A stretch of DNA of 5,961 nucleotides from Gammaproteobacteria bacterium (GCA_024641445.1 JAHEDA010000157.1:1-5961); one strand, 5' to 3'. Shown: positions 1 to 5,399, counted from the stretch's first letter. Program-made: numbers and translations. The notes: generated by a model not told the origin, from the sequence alone.

Positions 1-34
1 AAGTCGAAGCCAGTGATTATGGCGAGCGGTGAAC

Positions 35-65
35 GTTGGGCTTCCTTCGTCAGCCCAACCTACGG
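35..65 (+). repeat. REP-like palindromic repeat, copy 1
   Basis: A perfect 8-base stem (GTTGGGCT at 35-42, AGCCCAAC at 52-59) encloses a 9-base loop and is followed by the tail CTACGG. This has the form of the REP-type palindromes scattered between genes in many gammaproteobacteria, often mobilised by Y1 (RAYT) transposases. No such transposase is in the window. Two related copies follow on the same strand. Confidence 0.8.
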
Positions 66-81
66 ATAGGGATATATGTTT

Positions 82-114
82 GTGGGGTTTCGCAGGCTCA
101 GCACCAACCTGCGG
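82..114 (+). repeat. REP-like palindromic repeat, copy 2 (degenerate)
   Basis: It aligns with copies 1 and 3 across its length, with the shared pattern GTnGG, TTTCG-type loop, CTCAGC, CCAACCTnCGG. Its left arm reads GTGGGG and its right arm CACCAAC, so the stem is broken. It looks like a decayed copy that starts 47 bases after copy 1 starts. Confidence 0.65.
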
Positions 115-134
115 GGCTATGATGATTTGGAATT

Positions 135-166
135 GTTGGACTTCACGGGTTCAGTCCAACCTACAG
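135..166 (+). repeat. REP-like palindromic repeat, copy 3
   Basis: A perfect 8-base stem (GTTGGACT at 135-142, AGTCCAAC at 153-160) is followed by CTACAG. Compared with copy 1, the sixth stem pair changed from G-C to A-T on both arms, so pairing is kept. It lies about 30 bases before the start of the first gene and may form part of that gene's leader or promoter region. Confidence 0.78.
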
Positions 167-196
167 CGTGAATCTAGATATAGATGTGATGAGACT

Positions 197-502
197 ATGA
201 ATTCAAAAACAAACTACTACCCCGTCGCCCTCCTTGCCATCATCGGCCTGGCGTTTTATTTTCTCTCCAGCGACGGTTTCAAGACCGGCGGGGTGGACCT
301 GACGCAATATCAAAAGGTGTGTGACCAGTATCAGGCGGCGAAGCCGGGTGAGGTGTCGCGCGAGGCGATGCAGTCCTTAGTGGCCAAGATCAATTACCTG
401 ATACCGTCACCGCTGGCGGAGGTCACCGACCCGCTACAGAAGTCGGTGAAGGCCTGCGCGCAGACCTTCACCGATCGACTGGCCAGGCAGGAAGCAAAAT
501 AG
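197..502 (+). CDS. Small membrane-anchored protein of unknown function
   Basis: A 101-residue protein that I do not recognise. It has a short polar N-terminus, one hydrophobic segment at about residues 9-24 (ALLAIIGLAFYF), and then a soluble polar part of about 75 residues with two cysteines (42 and 87) that could form a disulfide outside the cytoplasm. The hydrophobic segment may be an uncleaved anchor; no lipobox is seen. I chose the ATG at 197 because the frame upstream, open to 29, would translate the REP-like repeats. The ribosome binding site is weak: only GAG very close to the ATG. The stop lies 14 bases before the LprI-like gene, so the two are probably co-transcribed, and both are predicted to act in the envelope. 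Coding status is supported by the sensible protein and tight spacing; function is unknown. Confidence 0.7.
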   Translation: MNSKTNYYPVALLAIIGLAFYFLSSDGFKTGGVDLTQYQKVCDQYQAAKPGEVSREAMQSLVAKINYLIPSPLAEVTDPLQKSVKACAQTFTDRLARQEAK

Positions 503-516
503 TAGAGAGGGTGGTG

Positions 517-1281
517 ATGCGTATACATAGAATAAGACGCTACGGTTTTCTGGCTATTTTTGTTTTTGGTGGAGCGGCACCCACTGCGGTAACTGCGGCC
601 TACTGTGACAAGATCAACAACGTAGTCGATGAGCTGTACTGTAAGAACGAGATTTTTTCGCAGGTTGATAACTCTCTGACTATTTATTACCGCGCCTTGA
701 TGAAGCTGATTAACCATGAACAAGGGGTGCTCCTCAAGGCCGCGCAACGTGAGTGGGTTGAGCGCCGCAACCACCTCTGTGTGGTAAAGCATGGCGGGGT
801 CGAGTCGATTGACCCGCGTTGTGCAGTGGATGAGACGCTGGAGCGGACCAAGTTCCTGAATGAGCGCTATCTTGAGTGCAAGAGCGTCGGTTGCCTGGAC
901 TACAAATTCAAGTACGTGGCCTATAACAAGGCTACCTTGCTTGCTCAGGCGCGGATGGATACTATCGGTACACCCTACGGTCGATTTGAATTAACGCGAG
1001 GTGGCATGAGCGTGTTGTTGTTCGATAAGTGCATCAATACCGTCTGTGCCGGTTGGGCCGAGTACTTTGCCGATGCCAGGTCGCCCAATGAGATGCAATT
1101 GCAGATCACCCAGGACGGTAAACCGCTCGTGCGTTTTGACGCCGTGCGAGAATACTCCGCCAAATCTCAATTCGCGGTCAAGGTGAGCGTTTTGTTTGCA
1201 CGGGGAGTGATGTCACTGGTCGCAAAGGATGATGCAGGTCAGGCCATCATCAATGAAAATATTTTGTATAAAACCCGCTGA
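517..1281 (+). CDS. Secreted LprI/DUF1311-type protein with C-terminal extension
   Basis: A 254-residue protein with a signal peptide (basic RIHRIRR, hydrophobic core to about residue 22, likely cleavage near TAA at 27-28). Residues about 30-116 match the lysozyme inhibitor LprI N-terminal (DUF1311) pattern: C30, then the ELYC42 region with VDNSL, AAQREW followed by ERRNHLC88, and C102. In this family the cysteines form disulfides, and a few members inhibit lysozyme; most have no proven role. The rest, about residues 120-254, contains C121, C126, C172 and C177 and does not match a domain I know. The ATG at 517 is preferred because AGAGAGG (504-510) lies 6 bases upstream; GTG at 511 or 514 would be too close to it. 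It follows the small membrane protein by 14 bases. The family call is fairly secure; lysozyme inhibition is only a possibility. Confidence 0.78.
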   Translation: MRIHRIRRYGFLAIFVFGGAAPTAVTAAYCDKINNVVDELYCKNEIFSQVDNSLTIYYRALMKLINHEQGVLLKAAQREWVERRNHLCVVKHGGVESIDPRCAVDETLERTKFLNERYLECKSVGCLDYKFKYVAYNKATLLAQARMDTIGTPYGRFELTRGGMSVLLFDKCINTVCAGWAEYFADARSPNEMQLQITQDGKPLVRFDAVREYSAKSQFAVKVSVLFARGVMSLVAKDDAGQAIINENILYKTR

Positions 1282-1315
1282 TAAAATCCAGGCTAGTGAG
1301 TCAGCAGTGTGTGAG

Positions 1316-1561
1316 ATGGACGAGAACAACCGAGTGATCAAACACGAGACCAAGACCTGTCCCCGTTGCCAGCATGACTTCGAGTGCAAGTCCGGCTCAA
1401 TCCTGTTGTGTCAGTGTCAGACGGTCTACCTCGAACCCGCTCATACTAAATATATCTCCAGCCTTTACAGCGATTGCCTCTGCGCCTCTTGTCTGCTTAC
1501 CCTACGCACGGAGTACAACCTGCGTGAGCATGAAGAGCATCTACGTTCTTTCATGAGCTAA
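1316..1561 (+). CDS. Small cysteine-rich CWC-family protein
   Basis: An 81-residue protein with eight cysteines in the layout of the cysteine-rich CWC family: C15-P-R-C18, FEC24, LCQC at 32-34, then a YSDCLCASC block with C54, C56 and C59. The pattern suggests metal, probably zinc, binding. The family is small, common in proteobacteria, and has no established function. No signal peptide is present, so it is presumably cytoplasmic. The ATG at 1316 gives a length near the family norm. In-frame ATGs at 1229 and 1253 lie inside the preceding gene and would add residues unlike the family. No strong ribosome binding site is visible before 1316, so translation may be coupled to the preceding gene, which ends 34 bases upstream. 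The gene is convergent with the dehydrogenase gene, with only 74 bases between and no obvious terminator there. Confidence 0.8.
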   Translation: MDENNRVIKHETKTCPRCQHDFECKSGSILLCQCQTVYLEPAHTKYISSLYSDCLCASCLLTLRTEYNLREHEEHLRSFMS

Positions 1562-1635
1562 TCCTGTTCTGTGAATGCCAGATGCGCTGATCTGCGCTCG
1601 AATAATTCTCCCTGGGGGCAAAATTCCGGGTGGCT

Positions 1636-2421
1636 TCAGGGTGAAGGCCGGGTGTTGAATGTACCTGCGATCATTGCCAGCAGGGATCTGGGTGCAAATC
1701 GGGTCGAAAAGGCCATCACCTTGTTGGCAAGGCCAACCACGGTGACGCGTTCACCGCGCACGAGTGCCTTATAGCCACGCTCTGCAACCTGTCTGGCGCT
1801 AAGTATATGTGGTGCACGGGCCATCAATGTATTCAGCATATTTGCATTGGTGAAAAACCCGGTTTTAGTCGGACCTGGACATAAGGCAGTGACGATGACC
1901 CCGGATTTTTTTAGTTCATCACGTATCCCCTCGGAGAGCGAAAGGACGTAGGCCTTTGAGGCATAGTAATTTGCCATCATGGGACCTGGTTGGAATGCGG
2001 CGGTTGATGCCACGTTGAGGATGCGGCCTCGCCCGCGTTGTGCCATATCCTTACCAAACAGGTGACACAAGGCCGCGAGAGACACGATGTTCAACTGTAG
2101 GATGCCCAGTTCTGCCTCAAGGTCGTTGTCGGTAAATCGTCCACTCAAACCCGCGCCCGCATTATTGACCAGCACGTCGACCTGTATACCTTTGGCCATG
2201 ACTTCGCCGAATATCTCGCTGGCCGATGCGGGTCTGCTCAGGTCCTTAATCAGGATGAGTGGGGTGATTCCAACGTTACGCTCAAGTTCGTTTGCGAAAG
2301 TTTGTAAGCGCCCTTCATTGCGTGCCACAAGGATAAGCTGATAGCCGTGGCGGGCAAAAATGTTGGCAAATTCCAGGCCGATGCCTGAGCTGGCTCCGGT
2401 GATCAAGGCGGTTTGTTTCAT
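1636..2421 (-). CDS. Short-chain dehydrogenase/reductase (classical SDR)
   Basis: A 261-residue NAD(P)-dependent oxidoreductase, the usual length for a classical SDR. Visible motifs are the cofactor loop TGASSGIG (8-15), an arginine after strand 2 (LVAR34) that favours NADPH, NNAG (86-89), active-site N111, S139, and the YxxxK pair Y152/K156 (NYYASK), followed by CPGPTKT (181-187). The overall form, with a basic hydrophobic C-terminal tail (about 230-255), resembles the DltE/COG0300 group of SDRs. The substrate cannot be read from sequence. AGGAG (complement of 2428-2432) lies 6 bases before the ATG. The gene starts 32 bases after the GST stop on the same strand, so the two form an operon. 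Given its partner, reduction of a reactive carbonyl or quinone is a reasonable guess only. Confidence 0.93.
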   Translation of the reverse strand: MKQTALITGASSGIGLEFANIFARHGYQLILVARNEGRLQTFANELERNVGITPLILIKDLSRPASASEIFGEVMAKGIQVDVLVNNAGAGLSGRFTDNDLEAELGILQLNIVSLAALCHLFGKDMAQRGRGRILNVASTAAFQPGPMMANYYASKAYVLSLSEGIRDELKKSGVIVTALCPGPTKTGFFTNANMLNTLMARAPHILSARQVAERGYKALVRGERVTVVGLANKVMAFSTRFAPRSLLAMIAGTFNTRPSP

Positions 2422-2453
2422 TGCATTCTCCTGCGATATCTGTGTAGAACAAT

Positions 2454-3053
2454 CTATCGACTGTGGTCCATCAATTGGGTGGCGGGGCGTTGGCTATTGT
2501 TCCCGGCCCATCGGGTGATGTTGGGATACATAGTGAGGTCAATTTCACCCAGCTCTTCAAGGGTGACAGTCCACGGATAGAGCGCCATATCGGCAATGGA
2601 ATAGCGCCCACAAATAAAATCCTGCGCGCCAATCTGTCGGTCAAGGATTGTGCAGTAACGGGCAAGTTTTTCCTTGTAGCGTTGCAAGGGCAGCTCTGAG
2701 AGTTCATCCGCGACATAGAGCGTGTAGTGATAAATTTCACTGAGTACGGGGGCGAAGTCGGCGACCTCGAAGATGAGCCATTGCACGACCTCGGCACGCT
2801 CGGCCAGTGTCGCTGGTAGAAATTGTTTAGACTTTTCCGCTAAATAGAACAGGATTGCCGCAGACTCGAACAGGGTCGTGCCGGTCTCCTGATCGACGAT
2901 AGTCGGGACCGTCCCCGCAGGATTTATGGCGAGAAAGCTCGCGTCATGTAGTGCGACGTGTTGAATTGTATAGGGCAGGCCGGTCTCCTGTAGCATGATG
3001 ATGACCTTGTGTATGTTCGGACTCACACTCTGCATTGTGTATAAAACAATCAC
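2454..3053 (-). CDS. Glutathione S-transferase family protein (Nu/YfcG-like)
   Basis: A 199-residue cytosolic GST. The N-terminal thioredoxin-like domain (1-73) shows strand IVLYT, the active-site loop SVSPNIHKV (9-17) in which PN-x-x-K recalls the Nu-class YfcG/YghU and Ure2-like enzymes, NPAGTVP (44-50) with the cis-proline at P50, and the glutathione-binding FESAAILFYLAEK (62-74). The helical domain carries GRYSIADMALYPW (149-161). The stretch between strand 2 and NPAG is about 8 residues shorter than in most relatives, giving a compact enzyme. The start is GTG: it keeps the first beta strand, which an ATG at residue 7 would remove, and AGAAGGA (complement of 3061-3067) lies 7 bases upstream. 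It is the first gene of a two-gene operon with the SDR and is divergent from the TetR gene. Family call is secure; substrate unknown. Confidence 0.92.
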   Translation of the reverse strand: MIVLYTMQSVSPNIHKVIIMLQETGLPYTIQHVALHDASFLAINPAGTVPTIVDQETGTTLFESAAILFYLAEKSKQFLPATLAERAEVVQWLIFEVADFAPVLSEIYHYTLYVADELSELPLQRYKEKLARYCTILDRQIGAQDFICGRYSIADMALYPWTVTLEELGEIDLTMYPNITRWAGNNSQRPATQLMDHSR

Positions 3054-3060
3054 TGTCGAT

Positions 3061-3067
3061 TCCTTCT
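3061..3067 (-). promoter_or_regulatory. Ribosome binding site deciding the GTG start of the GST gene
   Basis: The minus strand reads AGAAGGA here, 7 bases before the GTG start codon at 3053-3051. It supports the GTG start over the in-frame ATG 18 bases further in. Confidence 0.7.
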
Positions 3068-3126
3068 CTGCCTTGCCATTGGTTTACTTGGCGCTACACG
3101 GGGTGTCGGTCATGTGCTCACTCGCT

Positions 3127-3155
3127 TTGCCAGTCGACTCGTTATGTAATAATAT
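3127..3155 (+). promoter_or_regulatory. Sigma70-like promoter for the tetR-family gene
   Basis: TTGCCA (3127-3132) and TAATAT (3150-3155) are separated by 17 bases, a good match in spacing and a fair match in sequence to a sigma70 promoter. Transcription would start near 3162, about 55 bases before the regulator's ATG. The right end overlaps the candidate operator. Confidence 0.55.
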
Positions 3156-3171
3156 AGCGACCGATACATAA
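3142..3171. promoter_or_regulatory. Candidate operator: 7+7 inverted repeat across both divergent promoters
   Basis: TTATGTA (3142-3148) and TACATAA (3165-3171) are perfect inverted copies 16 bases apart. The left arm is just before the -10 box of the tetR promoter and the right arm overlaps the -10 box of the GST promoter. Between them lies AGCGACCGAT, which resembles the ACCGAT half sites common in TetR operators. TetR regulators next to divergent genes usually bind such sites and repress both sides. The exact site bound is inferred. Confidence 0.5.
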
Positions 3172-3197
3172 TATCTCCTGGCATGGAGCAGCGTCAA
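3168..3197 (-). promoter_or_regulatory. Sigma70-like promoter for the GST-SDR operon
   Basis: Read on the minus strand, TTGACG (3197-3192) and TATTAT (3173-3168) are separated by 18 bases; each differs from consensus at one base. Transcription would start near 3161 and give a leader of about 108 bases before the GST start. Its -10 box overlaps the right arm of the candidate operator. Confidence 0.6.
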
Positions 3198-3205
3198 CGA
3201 AATGT

Positions 3206-3219
3206 ATAGTGGTCACTAT
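3206..3219. promoter_or_regulatory. Palindrome over the tetR start codon
   Basis: ATAGTG-GT-CACTAT is a perfect 6+6 inverted repeat with a 2-base centre, a compact symmetry typical of TetR or GntR operators. Its last two bases belong to the regulator's ATG (3218-3220). It lies upstream of the GST -35 box and downstream of the tetR promoter, so a protein bound here could block tetR elongation or initiation of translation. Confidence 0.45.
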
Positions 3220-3847
3220 GATTAATCAGGCAAAACCGTCGCGTGGTAGACCTCGGGCATTTGATCGTGAGCATGCGCTTGAGGCGGCACTGCTGCTGTT
3301 TTGGGAGCAAGGCTATGAAGGGACCTCGATCTCGCAGCTTACATCCGTAATGAAAATTACCCCGCCCAGCCTCTATGCGGCGTTTGGTTCAAAGGAACAG
3401 CTCTATCAGGAGGTGCTCAAGCGTTACCTGTCCAGTCATGGCGATTTCATTACCACTGGGCTGGCGGCAAAAACGAATGTGCGTGATCGGGTTGCGATTA
3501 TCCTGCGTGAGGCCGCTGTGCGCTTTACGCGAACAAATTTTCCACCGGGGTGCCTCGTCGCAAATGGCGCACTGAGGTGTGCCAGCGAACATCAGCTGGC
3601 CGTGGAGGCAACGGCTGCGCTTCGTCGGAGTATCGAGATGGTTCTCAATGAGCGAATCAAAGCGGCGATTCGTGCGAAAGAGTTACCCGTTGGTACGGAT
3701 GCACTGGGCCTTGCCGGGTTTTTTGCCGCAGTAGTGCAGGGTATGTCGGTGCAGGCCATCGACGGCACCTCACGGAAAAAATTATTGAAGGTGGCAGACC
3801 TGGCCATGTCTGCCTGGCCGGTGTCAGCACGTCGGAGTGCCGGGTGA
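3218..3847 (+). CDS. TetR-family transcriptional regulator
   Basis: A 209-residue one-domain-plus-sensor regulator. The DNA-binding part (about 10-60) has GRPRAFDREHAL, then the helix-turn-helix GTSISQLTSVMKITPPSLYAAFGSKEQLY written here only in part: GTSISQL (35-41) and SLYAAFGSKE (51-60), both highly typical of TetR proteins. The ligand domain contains FPPGC112LVANGALRC121. In NemR-type regulators the matching GCL cysteine senses electrophiles, so redox or electrophile sensing is plausible here but not shown. I chose ATG 3218; GTG 3209 lies only 9 bases upstream and would put the palindrome inside the gene. The ribosome binding site is weak. It is divergent from the GST-SDR operon, the classic arrangement for a local repressor, and the two candidate operators lie between. 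Confidence 0.92.
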   Translation: MINQAKPSRGRPRAFDREHALEAALLLFWEQGYEGTSISQLTSVMKITPPSLYAAFGSKEQLYQEVLKRYLSSHGDFITTGLAAKTNVRDRVAIILREAAVRFTRTNFPPGCLVANGALRCASEHQLAVEATAALRRSIEMVLNERIKAAIRAKELPVGTDALGLAGFFAAVVQGMSVQAIDGTSRKKLLKVADLAMSAWPVSARRSAG

Positions 3848-3948
3848 CAATACCTGCTTGCTCTACATACAGACTACTGCCAGCTTGAAAACAAACAAAG
3901 TTCGCCCTCTTGTGGTGTCCTGATAGCATCTGGAACAAGTCCATACAA

Positions 3949-3969
3949 TTACCTGCAATATGCAGGTAA
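3949..3969. repeat. Perfect 9+9 palindrome with 3-base centre
   Basis: TTACCTGCA (3949-3957), ATA, TGCAGGTAA (3961-3969). It starts 102 bases after the tetR stop. As RNA it would be a short hairpin with a 3-base loop but with no T run after it; as DNA it has the size and symmetry of a dimeric repressor site. No gene start lies just beyond it on either strand, so its role is unclear. Confidence 0.6.
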
Positions 3970-4130
3970 AGGTGTTTGGCGAGGATGCTCAATTCAATCG
4001 GGTGTACTAATATTTCGGCATGGTTAGCAAGAAGATAATCACCTGCATGATGTGAAATCTGGAAAATGTGTCTCGGTTACGCTCTGAGGTTATGCCCAGC
4101 TTTTCGACCCGGTGGAATAGTTGAACCTGT

Positions 4131-4160
4131 ATTGGCGCTGTTTTTGAAGACAGCGCCAAT
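4131..4160 (-). terminator. Strong hairpin just after the copper operon
   Basis: A perfect 11-base stem (ATTGGCGCTGT at 4131-4141, ACAGCGCCAAT at 4150-4160) with an 8-base loop begins 3 bases past the stop codon of the DUF411 gene on the minus strand. Its position suggests a terminator or an mRNA 3' end stabiliser for the copper operon. It lacks a T run on the minus side (ACAGGTTC follows), so it is not a textbook rho-independent terminator; it may act in both directions between convergent units. Confidence 0.6.
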
Positions 4161-4163
4161 TCC

Positions 4164-4640
4164 TTAATAGTGGCTGTACACCCTACTGTGATCACCCTGG
4201 ATCGTGAGCACGTTATAAGGCTGTTTTAAACCCGTCTCCATGCCGGGTGCGCCCTGCGGCATACCGGGTACGGCAAGGCCCTGCACCATGGGATGTTCAC
4301 GCAGTAGTCGTTTGATGTCGTTGGCGGGGACGTGCCCCTCTATTACATAGCCATCGATTATGGCTGTGTGGCATGACTGAAATTGCGCCGCAACCCCGTG
4401 TTGCTGTTTGACCGTCTGCATGTCAAGGGTGTCATGTGCAGTCACCTTGAAGCCGTTGTGTTGCAGATGTGTTATCCAGTCCTTGCAGCAGCCACAGGTG
4501 GGGCTCTTGTACACCTCAATCTGTTTCAACTCTGCGGTGAATGCGTTGGTAGGGACAAACATGAGCGCAATGAGAGAGCTCATGGCAACTAGAAAGAGGG
4601 TGCGGGGGGGAACTCTCAGGGCCTGTGATGTAAGTGTCAT
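4164..4640 (-). CDS. copG: DUF411 (CopG-type) periplasmic copper-binding protein
   Basis: A 158-residue protein with an N-terminal hydrophobic export signal (about 14-34, likely cleaved near TNAFTA). The mature part is a DUF411 domain: KSPTCGCCKDW with C49, C51 and C52, then SCHTA with C90 and H91, EGHVPA (101-106) with H103, and the closing GLAVPGMPQGAPGME (121-135). DUF411 proteins have a thioredoxin-like fold; the Pseudomonas CopG member binds copper through these cysteines and is tied to copper resistance. AAGGA (complement of 4647-4651) lies 6 bases before the ATG. It is the third gene after copA and copB, 51 bases past the copB stop, and ends at a strong hairpin. A role in handling periplasmic copper is well supported; the exact reaction is not known from sequence. 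The symbol follows the DUF411 copper gene and should not be confused with the plasmid repressor CopG. Confidence 0.88.
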   Translation of the reverse strand: MTLTSQALRVPPRTLFLVAMSSLIALMFVPTNAFTAELKQIEVYKSPTCGCCKDWITHLQHNGFKVTAHDTLDMQTVKQQHGVAAQFQSCHTAIIDGYVIEGHVPANDIKRLLREHPMVQGLAVPGMPQGAPGMETGLKQPYNVLTIQGDHSRVYSHY

Positions 4641-4691
4641 GGGGATTCCTTGTAGTTATTTTTAGGTTGGCCATCCCTGGCCGTTGTAAGT

Positions 4692-5387
4692 TCAGAACCA
4701 GAAGCGCAGGCCTGCCACCAGCATGGTGCCACCGGTGCTGCCACCGCCGGCACGCACAAGGTCGGCCGTCTCGCCCAGCTTGCTGTTCCAGTTGATGCCG
4801 AGGTAGGGTGCAAACTCCCGCACAAACTCGTAGCGTAGGCGCAGGCCGAGTTGCAGGTCGGCAAGACCAGCACCAATGTCGCGCGACGGTTCCGACTTGC
4901 TATACACATTCATGGTTGCATCGGGGGAGAGTACCCACCGTTGTGTCAGCATGAACTCGTATTCTGCCTGTAACCGCAGAGCGGTCTGGCCATCTTCGCT
5001 AATAAACAGGCTGCTATCGATATCAAAGAAATAGGGAGCGAGTCCCTTGAAACCGATGGCGAGCCAGTTGCGTGATGGCCCCGGTTTTTCATCGTGACGA
5101 ATGCCGACCTGTGCATCCCAGAAGGGGGCGACGGCGCGGCTATAGAGTGCCTGTACCTCCGCTTCTTCGAGCGCACCATTGACACTCTCGGCGTCAAGCT
5201 TGAGCCAAAGCTTGTTAAGGTCATAGCCGAGCCAGGCGTCACTCTCCAGCACGAGGGGTGTGCTGGTTGTGGCCTGACGCATTTCCAGTTGGTCAACCTT
5301 TAACATTCCAAGCATGGGGTCGTCACCACCCATGGCGAAGACCTGGTTGCTGGTGAGCGCAAGTACAAGTATTAATATCTTTTTCAT
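4692..5387 (-). CDS. copB: Copper resistance protein B, outer membrane
   Basis: A 231-residue CopB/PcoB-family protein, predicted to be an outer-membrane beta barrel that works with CopA in copper tolerance. A signal peptide covers residues 1-18 (cleavage after VFA). Family landmarks are the LESDAWLGYDLNKLWLK block (47-63), ALYSRAVAPFWDAQVGIRHD (80-99), GLAPYFFDID (115-124), LTQRWVLSP (147-155), GLRLRYEFVREFAPYLGINW (181-200), and the final GLRFWF with a C-terminal phenylalanine that outer-membrane insertion needs. It is shorter than many CopB proteins because it lacks the long methionine- and histidine-rich N-terminal stretch; the mature start has only a few methionines (MGGDDPMLGML). AGGGAGAG (complement of 5393-5400) is a strong ribosome binding site. 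Only 12 bases separate it from the copA stop, so the genes are co-transcribed. Confidence 0.95.
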   Translation of the reverse strand: MKKILILVLALTSNQVFAMGGDDPMLGMLKVDQLEMRQATTSTPLVLESDAWLGYDLNKLWLKLDAESVNGALEEAEVQALYSRAVAPFWDAQVGIRHDEKPGPSRNWLAIGFKGLAPYFFDIDSSLFISEDGQTALRLQAEYEFMLTQRWVLSPDATMNVYSKSEPSRDIGAGLADLQLGLRLRYEFVREFAPYLGINWNSKLGETADLVRAGGGSTGGTMLVAGLRFWF

Positions 5388-5399
5388 GATGTCTCTCCC

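Larger units (their letters stand above)
3848..4163. other. 316-base stretch without a gene between convergent tetR and copper operon
   Basis: No convincing coding frame is found on either strand. The longer open frames here are the antisense of tetR or run through the hairpin at 4131-4160. The stretch holds two perfect inverted repeats, at 3949-3969 and 4131-4160, and a partial echo of the first (ACCTGCA also at 4041-4047). No run of T follows either repeat on either strand, so classic intrinsic terminators are not seen. Confidence 0.6.

Noticed and set aside
3..32. A possible tail of an upstream gene (frame 3 reads VEASDYGER then TGA at 30-32)
   Set aside because: Only nine codons are visible. 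REP-like repeats often start right after a stop, so it is possible, but it cannot be supported.
35..166. A CRISPR-like array
   Set aside because: The units differ from each other, number only three, have dyad symmetry with loops, and are separated by spacers of under 25 bases; no cas genes are present.
152..184. A sigma70 promoter for the first gene (TATAGA or TAGATA as -10)
   Set aside because: No acceptable -35 box is found at the right distance for either -10 candidate.
29..196. An in-frame N-terminal extension of the first gene starting at ATG 29
   Set aside because: It would translate through all three REP-like repeats and gives a cysteine- and tryptophan-rich stretch without a plausible fold. 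The hydrophobic segment after 197 makes a sensible N-terminus.
394..792. Minus-strand open frame of 132 codons across the first two genes
   Set aside because: It is the antisense shadow of two well-supported plus-strand genes and shows no family motif.
1562..1635. A terminator between the convergent CWC and SDR genes
   Set aside because: Only short, imperfect inverted matches are present (for example AGAT/ATCT), with no stable stem and no T run.
3657..3992. Minus-strand open frame of 111 codons overlapping the tetR 3' end
   Set aside because: Most of it is antisense to tetR. It also crosses the 3949-3969 palindrome and has no recognisable motif.
3985..4038. A 17-codon plus-strand frame beginning ATG CTC AAT
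   Set aside because: It has no properly spaced ribosome binding site and no similarity that I recognise; too short to stand alone.
4007..4195. Minus-strand open frame of 62 codons in the tetR-copper gap
   Set aside because: It begins inside the DUF411 gene in another frame, reads through the perfect hairpin at 4131-4160, and has no ribosome binding site or motif.
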